NCBI GenBank assembly: GCA_016191645.1
Contig: JACPVQ010000259.1
Coordinates: 1 to 42,474 of the forward strand
DNA length: 42,474 nt
Direction: 5' to 3'
From: Candidatus Solibacter usitatus
GTDB taxonomy: Bacteria; Acidobacteriota; Terriglobia; Bryobacterales; Bryobacteraceae
The position numbers and the translations under genes are program-made. The notes below the pieces were generated by a model, which saw only the letters and a program-made list of their open reading frames with translations, did no database searches and had not been told where the DNA came from. Shown piece by piece: positions 26,100-34,440 of this stretch (the stretch's first letter is position 1; every line of letters starts with the position of its first letter).

Positions 26100-27914
26100 C
26101 TATTTCATCTCCTCGACGATCTGTTTCAGCTCGGCGGGCATTTCCGGAATAGGCCGCTGTTCCACGATCATCTCGCCGCTTGCGCCGCGTCGAATGACGT
26201 TATTGACCTTACCCCATTGCGCATCTTTCTCCGGATAGTCTTCGCGGAACTGCGCGCCTCGGCTCTCCTTGCGAAGAACGGCGGAACGCGCGATGGCTTC
26301 CGAAATGTCAAGCATATTCGGAAGATCCATCGCCGTGTGCCATCCGTTGTTGTATTGACGGTGGCCGCCGGTGCCGGTCTGCGCTTCCTTCTCGCGCAGC
26401 TTCGATATGATCTCCAGCGCCTGCAGCATTTCACTTTCCTGGCGCACGATGCCGACCAGGTTCTGCATATGCTCCTGCAATTCGTACTGCACCGCATAAG
26501 GATTGGCCCCGCTGGGACCGCGTTCAAACGGCGCAAGTGCGAACTTCGCCGCGGCATCAATTTGCGAATCGTCCACGGCGGCCTGCGCGTTGCCTTTCGC
26601 GAAAATGGCCGCGTGCTCTCCGGCGCGTTTGCCGAAAACCAGCAGGTCGGAAAGCGAGTTGCCGCCCAAGCGATTCGCTCCGTGCAATCCCGCCGCGACT
26701 TCACCGGCGGCGAACAGACCCGGCACGGTGGACATCTGCGTATCGCCATCCACGCGCACGCCGCCCATCATGTAGTGCGTCGTGGGTCCAATCTCCATCG
26801 CCTCTTTCGTGATGTCGATGCCGGCCAGCTGCTTGAACTGATGGTACATGCTGGGCAGCTTTTTCTTGATGTGCGCTTCGGCGTCGGGCAGACGCTTCTT
26901 GATCCACGCGATGTCCAGAAAAACACCGCCGTGCGGGCTTCCGCGACCCGCTTTCACTTCGCGATTGATGCAGCGCGCCACGTGATCGCGCGTGAGCAGT
27001 TCCGGCGGACGCCGCGCAGATTTGTCGCCTTGCGTGTAGCGCCAGCCCTCTTCTTCGTTGTCGGCGGTCTGACTGCGATAATTCTCCGGAATGTCGTCGA
27101 ACATGAACCGGCGTCCTTCGGAGTTGACCAGAATGCCGCCTTCGCCGCGCACGCCTTCGGTCACCAGAAGACCGGCGACACTCGGCGGCCAAACCATTCC
27201 CGTGGGATGGAATTGCACGAACTCCATGTCCATCAATTCCGCGCCCGCGCGATAAGCGAGCGCCTGCCCATCGCCGGTGTACTCCCAACTGTTGCTGGTA
27301 ACTTTGAACGCGCGTCCGATGCCGCCCGTGGCCATGACAACCGCTTTCGCTTTCCACAAAATGAAGTGGCCACGCTCGCGATCGTACCCGAACGCTCCGG
27401 CAATGCGGCCGCCATCCAGCAGCAGCGTGAGCACCGTGCATTCCATGTGCACGGTCATACCTTGATGAATGCCGTGATCCTGCAACGTACGGATCATTTC
27501 GAGACCGGTGCGGTCGCCGACATGCGCCAATCGCGGATAGCGGTGGCCGCCGAAATTGCGCTGCAGGATGCGGCCTTCCTGCGTGCGATCGAAGAGCGCG
27601 CCCCAGGCTTCCAGGTCGCGCACACGATCGGGCGCTTCCTTGGCATGCAGTTCCGCCATGCGCCAGTTGTTCAGATACTGCCCGCCGCGCATCGTGTCCG
27701 CGAAATGAACGCGCCAGTTGTCGCGTTCATCGACGTTGGCGAGCGCAGCCGCAACGCCGCCTTCCGCCATTACGGTGTGCGCTTTTCCCAAGAGCGATTT
27801 GCAGACCACGCCGACGCTGACGCCGGACGCCGCGGCTTCGATCGCGGCGCGCAATCCCGCGCCGCCAGCGCCGATCACCAGAACGTCGTATGAATGCGTT
27901 TGATATTCCGCCAT
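26100..27914 (-). CDS. sdhA: Succinate dehydrogenase/fumarate reductase flavoprotein subunit
   Basis: The protein has 604 residues from the ATG at 27914 (MAEYQTHSYDVLVIGAGGAG); the frame is open further upstream but would overlap the membrane-subunit gene. The FAD-binding GAGGAG motif is at about 15-20. KAHTVMAEGG is the region of the covalent FAD histidine. FVQFHPTGM, the TEGVRGEGG loop and HGGVFLDI belong to the active-site and capping domain. GLFAAGEVAAGLHGANRLGG is the second FAD contact. It oxidises succinate to fumarate in the TCA cycle, or runs in reverse. It starts two bases after the membrane-subunit gene and abuts sdhB, an order (C-A-B) like the actinobacterial Sdh1 operon. Confidence 0.95.
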   Translation of the reverse strand: MAEYQTHSYDVLVIGAGGAGLRAAIEAAASGVSVGVVCKSLLGKAHTVMAEGGVAAALANVDERDNWRVHFADTMRGGQYLNNWRMAELHAKEAPDRVRDLEAWGALFDRTQEGRILQRNFGGHRYPRLAHVGDRTGLEMIRTLQDHGIHQGMTVHMECTVLTLLLDGGRIAGAFGYDRERGHFILWKAKAVVMATGGIGRAFKVTSNSWEYTGDGQALAYRAGAELMDMEFVQFHPTGMVWPPSVAGLLVTEGVRGEGGILVNSEGRRFMFDDIPENYRSQTADNEEEGWRYTQGDKSARRPPELLTRDHVARCINREVKAGRGSPHGGVFLDIAWIKKRLPDAEAHIKKKLPSMYHQFKQLAGIDITKEAMEIGPTTHYMMGGVRVDGDTQMSTVPGLFAAGEVAAGLHGANRLGGNSLSDLLVFGKRAGEHAAIFAKGNAQAAVDDSQIDAAAKFALAPFERGPSGANPYAVQYELQEHMQNLVGIVRQESEMLQALEIISKLREKEAQTGTGGHRQYNNGWHTAMDLPNMLDISEAIARSAVLRKESRGAQFREDYPEKDAQWGKVNNVIRRGASGEMIVEQRPIPEMPAELKQIVEEMK

Positions 27915-27916
27915 GT

Positions 27917-28717
27917 TCAGATGATCCTCAAATCGGTCCAGATTCCCATGGCGCAAAGCCTCACGTAAATATCGGCGAAGGCCACGGAAAACAGACTGCA
28001 CCACGCCCAGCGCTTGTGATTGTGATTGAGGCAGCTCACGCACTCGTAAAGTTTTTCGCGCGTGGGCTGCTCGGAGAGGCAATCGACGCGGCCTCCAATC
28101 AGATGGCGAATGGAATGGCATCCCAGCGCGTAGCTTCCCAGGAACACAACATTGACCGCCAGAATGATAGTGCCGAGTCCAATGCCGAACTCCGTACCGC
28201 CCGTTGCCTTCACAAACCACATCGCCTTCCAAACATCGTAGGCAAGGATCAGCAGGAACGAAATGGCGAGATACAACATGTACCGATGCACGTTTTGCAG
28301 AATGAGCGGAAACGAATGCTCGCCCAAATAGGAGTTGCGCGGCTCACCGACGGCGCAGCCCGGCGGATCGGCCCAGAAGGCCTTGTAATAAGCGCCGCGG
28401 TAGTAATAACACGTGAAGCGAAAGAGTCCGGGAACCCACAGAATCAACAGCGCCGGAGAAAACGGAAGCCACGACGGAAACCACCCGGGCTTGGGTCCGA
28501 ACCACGCGTGCGGAGAATCGCCCCAAATCTCCGGCGAGTAGAACGGCGACAAATAAGGACCGGAAAAGTAATTGTTCCCTTGCCACGCCGCCCAGTTGGC
28601 ATAGGTGAGAAAAGAAGCGAAAACAAGGAAGTCAAAAAACGGCGCCACCCACCACGAATCGCGGCGCTGCGTCGCGCCAAACTTGCCGTTTTTCCAAAGA
28701 ACGTCGGGAACAGACAT
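27917..28717 (-). CDS. Succinate dehydrogenase membrane subunit, Sdh1-like, with Cys/His-rich segments
   Basis: The protein has 266 residues with about five hydrophobic segments (about 25-45, 83-103, 140-165, 178-198, 236-258). It is unlike classical SdhC or SdhD. Its pattern FTCYYYRGAYYKAFWADPPG, then CAVGEP, QNVHRY and GCHSIRHLIGG matches what I recall of the membrane anchor of mycobacterial Sdh1. Cys and His residues are numerous: C103, C121, H134, H144, C200, H201, H205, C213, C226, C229, H232 and H234. In mycobacterial Sdh1, a membrane-embedded Rieske-type [2Fe-2S] cluster and haem have been described, so some of these are likely ligands. It anchors SdhAB and reduces the quinone. It is first in the sdh gene run. 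Confidence 0.83.
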   Translation of the reverse strand: MSVPDVLWKNGKFGATQRRDSWWVAPFFDFLVFASFLTYANWAAWQGNNYFSGPYLSPFYSPEIWGDSPHAWFGPKPGWFPSWLPFSPALLILWVPGLFRFTCYYYRGAYYKAFWADPPGCAVGEPRNSYLGEHSFPLILQNVHRYMLYLAISFLLILAYDVWKAMWFVKATGGTEFGIGLGTIILAVNVVFLGSYALGCHSIRHLIGGRVDCLSEQPTREKLYECVSCLNHNHKRWAWCSLFSVAFADIYVRLCAMGIWTDLRII

Positions 28718-28762
28718 GAGTTGAAAATTATCCTATTTATGGGGTGTCCAGCGCAAGGTTCG

Positions 28763-29164
28763 TTAGAGGCGCGGCGGGAAGACGAGATCATCCATCAGAT
28801 CCTTGTTAGGCACGTTGCGAATCTTTGGATCGACGCCGAAATTGCTTCGATACAGCACAATGAACGGAGTTGTACTCGGCGCGGAGGTGCAGTGCGGATA
28901 CGCCGCGCAAAGATGTGGAGGCGCATTCCAAGGAGAGAGTGCGTTCAAGCCGGGAAGGAAGCCTGCCCGGTTCGTCGAGCAGATCGATCATTACGCGCAA
29001 GCATTGGGAACATCGCGCCGACCGCGTGTACATTTCCATCAAGTGCACTACTGGCTTCTTGCCTTCGATGAGCGCGTTGAGGGCGAGACCGGCTTCTATC
29101 GTCTTGCGGATCTTCCCCGGCGACGCGTTTCAAAGGCGTACAGCAGATCGTTCGCAAGCGACAT
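28763..29164 (-). pseudogene. Small unrecognised gene broken by two compensating one-base shifts
   Basis: The 465-base gap between the MazF gene and the sdh genes holds one likely broken gene. From the ATG at 29164 the frame reads MSLANDLLYAFETRRR and then hits a stop. Shifting at a run of G (about 29115-29118) continues as GKIRKTIEAGLALNALIEGKK and on through MEMYTRSARCSQCLRVMIDLLDEP. Shifting back at a second G run (about 28966-28970) returns to the first frame: AGFLPGLNAL, then PFIVLYRSNFGVDPKIRNV and a last DLVFPPRL with its stop at 28763. One lost and one extra G would explain it, giving a protein of about 134 residues. I know no family for it. Sequencing errors in G runs are an alternative. 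Confidence 0.5.
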
Positions 29165-29181
29165 GAGACTATTCTTGCTAT

Positions 29182-29514
29182 TCACTCGAAAATCGGAGTC
29201 AACCTCGCCAGCACTTCATCCATGATCGCTTCAGGAACGGTTTCCAGTTTCTTGCCGCGGCGCGCCGCGAGATCGAGCGCGCGCGGCTGATCGCACCGGA
29301 CGACGCCCGTTGTCTTAATGCCGGCGCCCACAAGTGAAACGGCGAACCCCGCCGTGCGCGCAAAAGTTCCGCCGCTGGTGATGGGGAGAACCACGGGCAC
29401 CTTGGTCACGTTGTTGAACGCCTCCGGCGAAACGATCACGACTGGGCGGCGGCCCTTTTGCTCATGCCCTTCCGAAGGGTCTAGCCCCACGAGCCAGATT
29501 TCACCACGTTTCAT
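29182..29514 (-). CDS. mazF: MazF/PemK-family mRNA interferase toxin
   Basis: The protein has 110 residues, the family's usual size. It starts MKRGEIWLVGLDPSEGHEQKGRRPVVIVS, which holds the conserved RGEIW opening, the G-x-E-x-x-K/G-x-RP loop and the first strands of the SH3-like barrel. VVLPITSGG and TGVVRCDQPRALDLAAR follow, with the R and Q of the catalytic strand. MazF-type toxins cut mRNA at short sequences when the antitoxin is degraded. Its ATG shares one base with the antitoxin stop (TGATG), so the two are translationally coupled. No damage is visible. Confidence 0.93.
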   Translation of the reverse strand: MKRGEIWLVGLDPSEGHEQKGRRPVVIVSPEAFNNVTKVPVVLPITSGGTFARTAGFAVSLVGAGIKTTGVVRCDQPRALDLAARRGKKLETVPEAIMDEVLARLTPIFE

Positions 29515-29771
29515 CAGATGAGTTCGGCGCCTGTCGGCTTATTCCTAAGCCATTCACGATCGTGCATGGTCCGCGCCGCCTTAGGATTGCATCTGGCTAG
29601 GAGTTCGTCCAACGTATAGCGGGGCCGCTGCCGCGGCTCCACCACCAGCCGGCCGCTTTCAATGGCGATACCAACCTGCGCTCCCGGCCGCAGCCGCAGG
29701 ATGTCGAGCAGCGCGGGCGGCACCGCCAGCATGATGGAACCGCCGACCTTGCGAAGGTTTGTTGTGTGCAT
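29514..29771 (-). CDS. mazE: MazE/ChpS-like AbrB-fold antitoxin
   Basis: The protein has 85 residues. The start MHTTNLRKVGGSIMLAVPPALL, followed by LRPGAQVGIAIESGRLVVEP, is the MazE/AbrB swapped-hairpin DNA-binding domain. The rest (about 50-85, YTLDELLARCNP and on) is the toxin-binding tail. It is the first gene of the pair and should repress the pair through the AT-rich sequence just in front of it. It is a different lineage from the antitoxin encoded at 6091-6357. The start codon lacks a clear Shine-Dalgarno. Confidence 0.92.
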   Translation of the reverse strand: MHTTNLRKVGGSIMLAVPPALLDILRLRPGAQVGIAIESGRLVVEPRQRPRYTLDELLARCNPKAARTMHDREWLRNKPTGAELI

Positions 29772-29776
29772 GGCAT

Positions 29777-29800
29777 GAATTATATATTAGTATAACATCA
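29777..29800 (-). promoter_or_regulatory. AT-rich promoter/operator candidate of the MazEF-type pair
   Basis: In a G+C-rich window, 29777-29800 is almost purely A/T. On the minus strand it contains TATACT (29789-29794) and a TATAAT (29779-29784) that is too near the ATG for a normal -10 box. TATACT would give a leader of about ten bases. An autoregulated toxin-antitoxin promoter is expected here (family knowledge); the exact boxes are uncertain. Confidence 0.35.
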
Positions 29801-29813
29801 TCGGATGTTTTCT

Positions 29814-31028
29814 TTATCCGCGCAACGCGGCGATCTTAGGCGCACGGCTCTTCGGGCTGTCCAGGCTAAACGACCGCGCGTCGCCCAGTTGCTCGCGCAC
29901 ATACGTTTCGGTGCGGCTCACCGCATCCGTCAACGCCTTGTCCTTCTTCACGAACGCACACCACGCAATCGATTCGGTCCCGGGATCGTACTCCCAAAGT
30001 CCCACAATGCGGCCGCGATCGAGAATCGCGTGACTCGGAAGATCTTTGAGTCCACTCAGTTCGCATGACGATTTCTCGCACATAATCTGACGCTTGGCGT
30101 CGGCGGCATCGACGAACGAATTTACATCGCGGCGCGCCAGGAACAGGCTGTCCAAGCCGCTCACCAACGAATAGTGCGGACCCTTCGGCGGTACATACGA
30201 AAGTAAGGAATCACGATCCTCGGCGAACATTAGGCGATCACTTCCTTCCAACATCGGAACCAGTCCGAGCTGCTCCATTGCACTCTTCGCCGCTTTGCCG
30301 CTCAACGCGGAGAACCATTGAAACTCCGCTTGGGTCGCGGGGCCCACCCAACGAAAGAATCGCCGCGCCAACTCTGTGTGCGCCACCTCCTCGGATAGCT
30401 TCGACTTCGCCAGCGGGTTCGATTTCCAAACGGTGTACTTGTATCGTTGCTGGTCGAGACGTCCATTGATCGGGATACGCCGGATATCGCCCGTAGATTG
30501 CAAAAAACCCAGCGCCAGCGGCAGTGTGGTCGTGATCCCCTTCTTCTTCCCTTCCTCGCCCAAATTACGCGAAGCGCTGCCCACGGCCTGTTTCAGGCCC
30601 TCCGGATCGAGCGGACTCTTGCCAAGCGCGTCAAGAACCTTCTGCCGCAGCCTTTCGATCTCTTTGTCCGTCACGCCCAACTTGCGCGCTGTGCGCATGT
30701 CCCCGCCATCCCAAAAGTTCTGCCCGAGTTTCAATCCAAGCGCGTAATCAACGGCGGGTAAAACATAGGTGCACCCGCGCGCCGAAGGCAATTCGTGAAT
30801 CTCCAACTTCGCCACCGCCGCATCGCAGGCCTGCCGCGTGATTCCGGCGCGCGCATGCAGCGTGAGATACGGGCCCACTCCGCCTACCGACCGCGCCCAT
30901 CCCGCGCGCTCCAATACTTGCTCAGCCTTCGCGCCGGCAAGCGATCCGTCCAATCCTTGCCTCCACCACCACCATGCACGCAATCTTTCGCCGCCTATCT
31001 TTCCTATGGCCATTAGAAGAGGATACAT
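29814..31028 (-). CDS. Winged-helix protein of the YcaQ/AlkZ (crosslink-repair DNA glycosylase-like) family
   Basis: From the ATG at 31028 the protein has 404 residues. An ATG at 31013 or a GTG at 31085 are other options, none with a good ribosome binding site; the GTG would overlap the longest form of the divergent gene. The conserved opening LRAWWWWRQGLDGS, then ERAGWARSVGGVGPYLTLHAR and HELPSARGCTYVLPA, and the later GPATQAEFQWFS segment fit the winged-helix HTH_42 (DUF1006) superfamily. Characterised members (AlkZ, YcaQ) remove alkylated or crosslinked bases from DNA. I cannot locate the catalytic residues with certainty, so glycosylase activity is not shown. It stands alone, divergent from the Omp85 operon. 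Confidence 0.72.
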   Translation of the reverse strand: MYPLLMAIGKIGGERLRAWWWWRQGLDGSLAGAKAEQVLERAGWARSVGGVGPYLTLHARAGITRQACDAAVAKLEIHELPSARGCTYVLPAVDYALGLKLGQNFWDGGDMRTARKLGVTDKEIERLRQKVLDALGKSPLDPEGLKQAVGSASRNLGEEGKKKGITTTLPLALGFLQSTGDIRRIPINGRLDQQRYKYTVWKSNPLAKSKLSEEVAHTELARRFFRWVGPATQAEFQWFSALSGKAAKSAMEQLGLVPMLEGSDRLMFAEDRDSLLSYVPPKGPHYSLVSGLDSLFLARRDVNSFVDAADAKRQIMCEKSSCELSGLKDLPSHAILDRGRIVGLWEYDPGTESIAWCAFVKKDKALTDAVSRTETYVREQLGDARSFSLDSPKSRAPKIAALRG

Positions 31029-31158
31029 CGAATCGCAGGAAACCCAAAGCGCGTGGTGCGCATCACAGGTGTGAATGGCTGTCACGCTTCCCGCTGCGCC
31101 ATGGCCTTTGTTTCAAGTGACATACGACATGGCACGACACGTGCAATCGACTCTGCGT

Positions 31159-32409
31159 ATGCGATTGGCACTTTGCTTCCTCTCCGTTCTCCCGCTACTG
31201 CCCGCGCAGGAAGGCGATCCAAATGTAAACTCGCGCTACGTCGTGGAGGGCGTCGACGTATCGGCGCGCGTGAAGACGCGCATCAGCGGATCACTACTAA
31301 GCCAGCTGCAAAAACTGGCGGGTGAGAAATTTAATCAGGAGACAGTGGACGCGCTGGTAAAACAAATCCGTAAGCAGTTGCAAGGGTACAAAGTTGTGCA
31401 ACGGGTTGCGAAGGGATCCAAGCCCGAGCAGGTGCGCGTGCAGTTCGACGCCGTGCGCATCAACAAAATGCGCGACGTCGTTTGGCCGCGTCTGGCTTTT
31501 CATTCCAAACAGAACTTCACGTTTGGGCTGCAGAGCGATTTCGATGTCGATGGCAACGTGTTCCGCTTCGGCGCGCTTACGGACAGCAATGAATCGCTGG
31601 AACGATACTCCGGGATTCGCGGCGGTTATGATCGCGTTCTGCTGGGCGGCAAACTGCATGCGGGCGTGATGGTGGAAAGCTACCGCGCACAGTGTAACGA
31701 CACGCTGCGCGTGGCCGTCGACAAACAAAACGGCGTGCCGGGAATTTATCGCACGCGTCTGCACATCCAACCGGACGCGCAGGCCGAAGTACTGCCGGGC
31801 GTCTGGGTTTCGGCGGGCATCAGCATCCAACGCATACAGACTCAGTTTCCGGCCGCGCACTATGAAGACTCTCATGCGCTTGTTTCGTCTCTGCGCCTGG
31901 AACGGCGATGGGATCTTCAAGACTACGGCAAACACGGCGTGGAGGCAGGCTACGGTCTGCGCGCGGCCACCAAAATGTTGGGCAGTGATTTTCTCTACAC
32001 GCGCCATCTGATGGACGCGCGTTATTGGTTCCGGCATCGCAAGGAACAAGTGAGCGCGACATTTTCCGCCGGCATCATAAACGGCCGCGCGCCGCTTTTC
32101 GAACGCTTTGTACTTGGCAACAACGACACGCTCCGCGGCTACAACAAGTTCGAAATCGCGCCGCTAGGAGGCGATCGCCTGTTTCATGGCTCGCTCGACT
32201 ACCGCCACCATTGGTTTCGCGCGGTGTATGACGTGGGAACCGTTTATGGCCATGACCGTTCGAATTACACAGGTGTGAACAAAGTGCGGCACTCGCTGGC
32301 GGGCGGACTCACCACGAGCCTCAAGCGCGACAGCTTTTCTTTTCTTGTGGCGTTTCCTTTGAAGGATGGGCGCGCCGAGCCCATCTTTATCGTCGGTATG
32401 AATTTTTGA
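31159..32409 (+). CDS. Omp85/BamA-like outer-membrane barrel with one POTRA-like domain
   Basis: From the ATG at 31159 the protein has 416 residues with the signal peptide MRLALCFLSVLPLLPAQ; ATGs at 31129 and 31075 are in frame upstream, the last with AGGTG nearby. Residues about 25-100 (RYVVEGVDVSARVKTRISGS and on to VVQRV) resemble a single POTRA domain. The rest is a beta-barrel with the Omp85 signature loop in FVLGNNDTLRGYNKFE (about 318-333) and a C-terminal Phe. Omp85 proteins insert or translocate proteins across the outer membrane. The short length and single POTRA-like domain set it apart from BamA (five POTRA domains). It heads a tight operon with a two-component system: one base separates it from the next gene. 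Confidence 0.78.
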   Translation: MRLALCFLSVLPLLPAQEGDPNVNSRYVVEGVDVSARVKTRISGSLLSQLQKLAGEKFNQETVDALVKQIRKQLQGYKVVQRVAKGSKPEQVRVQFDAVRINKMRDVVWPRLAFHSKQNFTFGLQSDFDVDGNVFRFGALTDSNESLERYSGIRGGYDRVLLGGKLHAGVMVESYRAQCNDTLRVAVDKQNGVPGIYRTRLHIQPDAQAEVLPGVWVSAGISIQRIQTQFPAAHYEDSHALVSSLRLERRWDLQDYGKHGVEAGYGLRAATKMLGSDFLYTRHLMDARYWFRHRKEQVSATFSAGIINGRAPLFERFVLGNNDTLRGYNKFEIAPLGGDRLFHGSLDYRHHWFRAVYDVGTVYGHDRSNYTGVNKVRHSLAGGLTTSLKRDSFSFLVAFPLKDGRAEPIFIVGMNF

Positions 32410-32410
32410 C

Positions 32411-32998
32411 ATGCGGAAACACGAAGCAGTCACCATTGCGCTGGGAATGGCGGCGGTTTTGTCTCCCATGCTCCGCGCGCAGGAATTGAAAGCGGTCTGG
32501 AACGGGACGGAGCTGCGCGCCGCGGCGTCGAAATTGAATTTTATCTCCGGCCGTGGATGGGAGCAGTTGCGCAGCGGGCGCACAGCCTCCTACGTCATTC
32601 AACTGAGCGTGCATGGCGAAGGCATGGCAAGCCTGCGCGCCGCCGAGCGCTTCGTCATCAGCTACGATTTGTGGGAGGAGCGATTTCGCGTGACTCGAAT
32701 AGCAAGAGGAGCGTCGCGACGTCTTTCGCAATCCAATCTTCTGCAACCCGCCGCGGAAGCATGGTGCGTGGAGAACACTGTGCTCTCCACGGGCACTCTA
32801 GCGGCGGAACGCACGGTCACTGTTCAATTGGACATTCGCGCCGAAGAGCCTGCGGATCCGGCGCTATCGGTGAACACGGGATTGAGCCTCACCAGCCTCA
32901 TTGAACTTTTCAGCCGTCCCGCACGGTCGCAACAGCAGCATTGGACGCTGCGCTCCAATGCCATGCGTTTGTCGGAAGCGCGTGCGAGGCCAAACTGA
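32411..32998 (+). CDS. Secreted DUF4390-like protein
   Basis: The protein has 195 residues with a signal peptide (to about LRAQ, residue 24). The mature part has the order of DUF4390: ELKAVWNGTELRAAASKLNF, a strand pair ending in YVIQLSVHGEG, then ERFVISYDLWEERFRVTRI. DUF4390 genes sit directly before NtrY/NtrX-like kinase and regulator genes in other bacteria, and the same is true here, which supports the call. Its stop overlaps the start of the kinase (TGATG). The function of DUF4390 is unknown. Being periplasmic and coupled to a membrane kinase, it may modulate the sensor (inference). Confidence 0.62.
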   Translation: MRKHEAVTIALGMAAVLSPMLRAQELKAVWNGTELRAAASKLNFISGRGWEQLRSGRTASYVIQLSVHGEGMASLRAAERFVISYDLWEERFRVTRIARGASRRLSQSNLLQPAAEAWCVENTVLSTGTLAAERTVTVQLDIRAEEPADPALSVNTGLSLTSLIELFSRPARSQQQHWTLRSNAMRLSEARARPN

Positions 32999-34440
32999 TG
33001 TTTGGCTTCCGCCGCCGCCTGTTCGCAGCGTTCCTGATCACCACGCTAGCGCCGCTGAGCCTGACTCTCTGGGTCACGGGATGGCTGGTGGAACAGAGTC
33101 TGTCGCATTCCATGGCACGCGAGACGGACGAACTTTCGCGCGCTCTGGAACAGGCGGGCCACGCGTTTTATCGCGAAGCGCAAGAGAATTTGCGGACCGC
33201 GGTACAGAGCGGCCGTGTCGCGCCGCGGCGGTTCCTGCTTTCGCAGCGCGCGTCGTGGCCGGCGGAAATCGACACCTTCTGGGAGAGCGGCGAGAAAGAA
33301 GCGACACAGCACGCGGGCGAGGAGGGAGAGCGGCTGGACCTATTGGTTCGCCACGAGCAAGAAGTTTGGCGTTATTCGCGATCGCTTGGCGCGATGCGCA
33401 TGGAACAGGTGACTGCGCTCCTCTCGCGAACTCGCCAAAGTGTGGAGAGCGTTCGCGCACGGGACCTGCGCCGCGGATTCCTGCTCACGCTGCTGGTAGT
33501 CGCGGCCGCCGCGGGAACGGTCGCACTTGCCTTGTGGCTCATCTTTGCGCATCGCATTTCCGGGCCGGTGCAAAAGCTCACGGGCGCATTGGAGAGATTG
33601 GCGGCCGGTGATTTCTCCGTGCGCGTGCCTTCCGGGCGCGGCGATGAAATCGGAGCGGCAATGGACGCATTCAATCGAATGGCGGAAGAGTTGCAGCACA
33701 GCCGCGAGCGTCTGATCATGCTGACGCGCCTGGAAAGCTGGCAATCGATGGGACGCAAGATGGCCCACGAAGTGAAAAACTCGCTCACGCCAATCCGGCT
33801 GGCTGTGGAAGAGATGGCCGCGCGGCAGTTGCATGGCCCCGATAACGCGTTTGCGGAACTGGCTTCGCGCGTGATTGCCGACGAGGTCACGCGCCTGGAG
33901 CGTCGCGTGCGCGCCTTCTCCGATTTGGCGGCCGAGCCGCCGGTGCATCTCACGAACGTTTGCGTCAACTCCATTGTGAAGGAACGCGTTGCTTTGCTGC
34001 GCGGCGCGCATCCCGATGTGATCTACAACCTGCGCCTCGCGCCGCGTGATCCGGAGGCTGTAGCGGATGAAGACCTGGTACGCGGGGTCCTCACGAACCT
34101 TTTGGAAAATGCCGCCGAAGCGGCAGGCCCGGGCGGAGTGGTTGTGGCCATCACACGCGCCGTGCGCGGCACGATGTCCATTGAGATTCACGATTCCGGG
34201 CCGGGGCTGAGTCTTCACGCGCGCCAGACGTTGTTCCAGCCGACCATTTCGTTTAAGCGCACGGGCATGGGGCTGGGACTTTCCATCGCGCGCAAGAGCG
34301 CCGTGCTCTGCGGCGGCGACATCGAACCGGTGCCAGGCGAATTGGGCGGCGCGGCATTTCACGTAACACTGCCGTTGTCATCCACGAACGAATCCGAAAC
34401 GAAAGAGCAGGTGGCGGCTTGGGCTCAAGACGGATTCTGA
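32998..34440 (+). CDS. NtrY-like membrane sensor histidine kinase
   Basis: The protein has 480 residues from the ATG at 32998. Transmembrane segments at about 8-31 and 158-181 enclose a periplasmic sensor region of about 125 residues with helical, charged sequence. A HAMP domain (about 180-235), a dimerisation helix with H257 in MAHEVKNSLTP, and the ATPase domain (N-box NLLENAAEAA, G1 IHDSGPGL, G2 GMGLGLSIARKS) follow. The H-x-x-K-N-x-L-x-P form of the H-box is of the NtrB/NtrY type, which usually pairs with a sigma-54 regulator, as found next to it. It overlaps both neighbours. The signal sensed is unknown; the Omp85 and DUF4390-like partners suggest an envelope signal. Confidence 0.9.
   Translation: MFGFRRRLFAAFLITTLAPLSLTLWVTGWLVEQSLSHSMARETDELSRALEQAGHAFYREAQENLRTAVQSGRVAPRRFLLSQRASWPAEIDTFWESGEKEATQHAGEEGERLDLLVRHEQEVWRYSRSLGAMRMEQVTALLSRTRQSVESVRARDLRRGFLLTLLVVAAAAGTVALALWLIFAHRISGPVQKLTGALERLAAGDFSVRVPSGRGDEIGAAMDAFNRMAEELQHSRERLIMLTRLESWQSMGRKMAHEVKNSLTPIRLAVEEMAARQLHGPDNAFAELASRVIADEVTRLERRVRAFSDLAAEPPVHLTNVCVNSIVKERVALLRGAHPDVIYNLRLAPRDPEAVADEDLVRGVLTNLLENAAEAAGPGGVVVAITRAVRGTMSIEIHDSGPGLSLHARQTLFQPTISFKRTGMGLGLSIARKSAVLCGGDIEPVPGELGGAAFHVTLPLSSTNESETKEQVAAWAQDGF

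Noticed and set aside
25374-27893. A very long plus-strand open frame of 839 codons
   Set aside because: It lies antisense to sdhA and sdhB, whose protein motifs are unmistakable. High G+C third positions create such frames.
28803-29225. A 140-codon plus-strand open frame in the gap before the MazF gene
   Set aside because: The minus strand gives a more protein-like sequence once two one-base shifts are allowed; the plus frame shows no motif and runs into mazF.
31130-31147. A GG-N10-GC arrangement (TGGCAC...GTGCAA) like a sigma-54 promoter upstream of the Omp85-like gene
   Set aside because: It would place transcription start only a few bases before the chosen ATG, and the -12 element has G for T. 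Probably chance.
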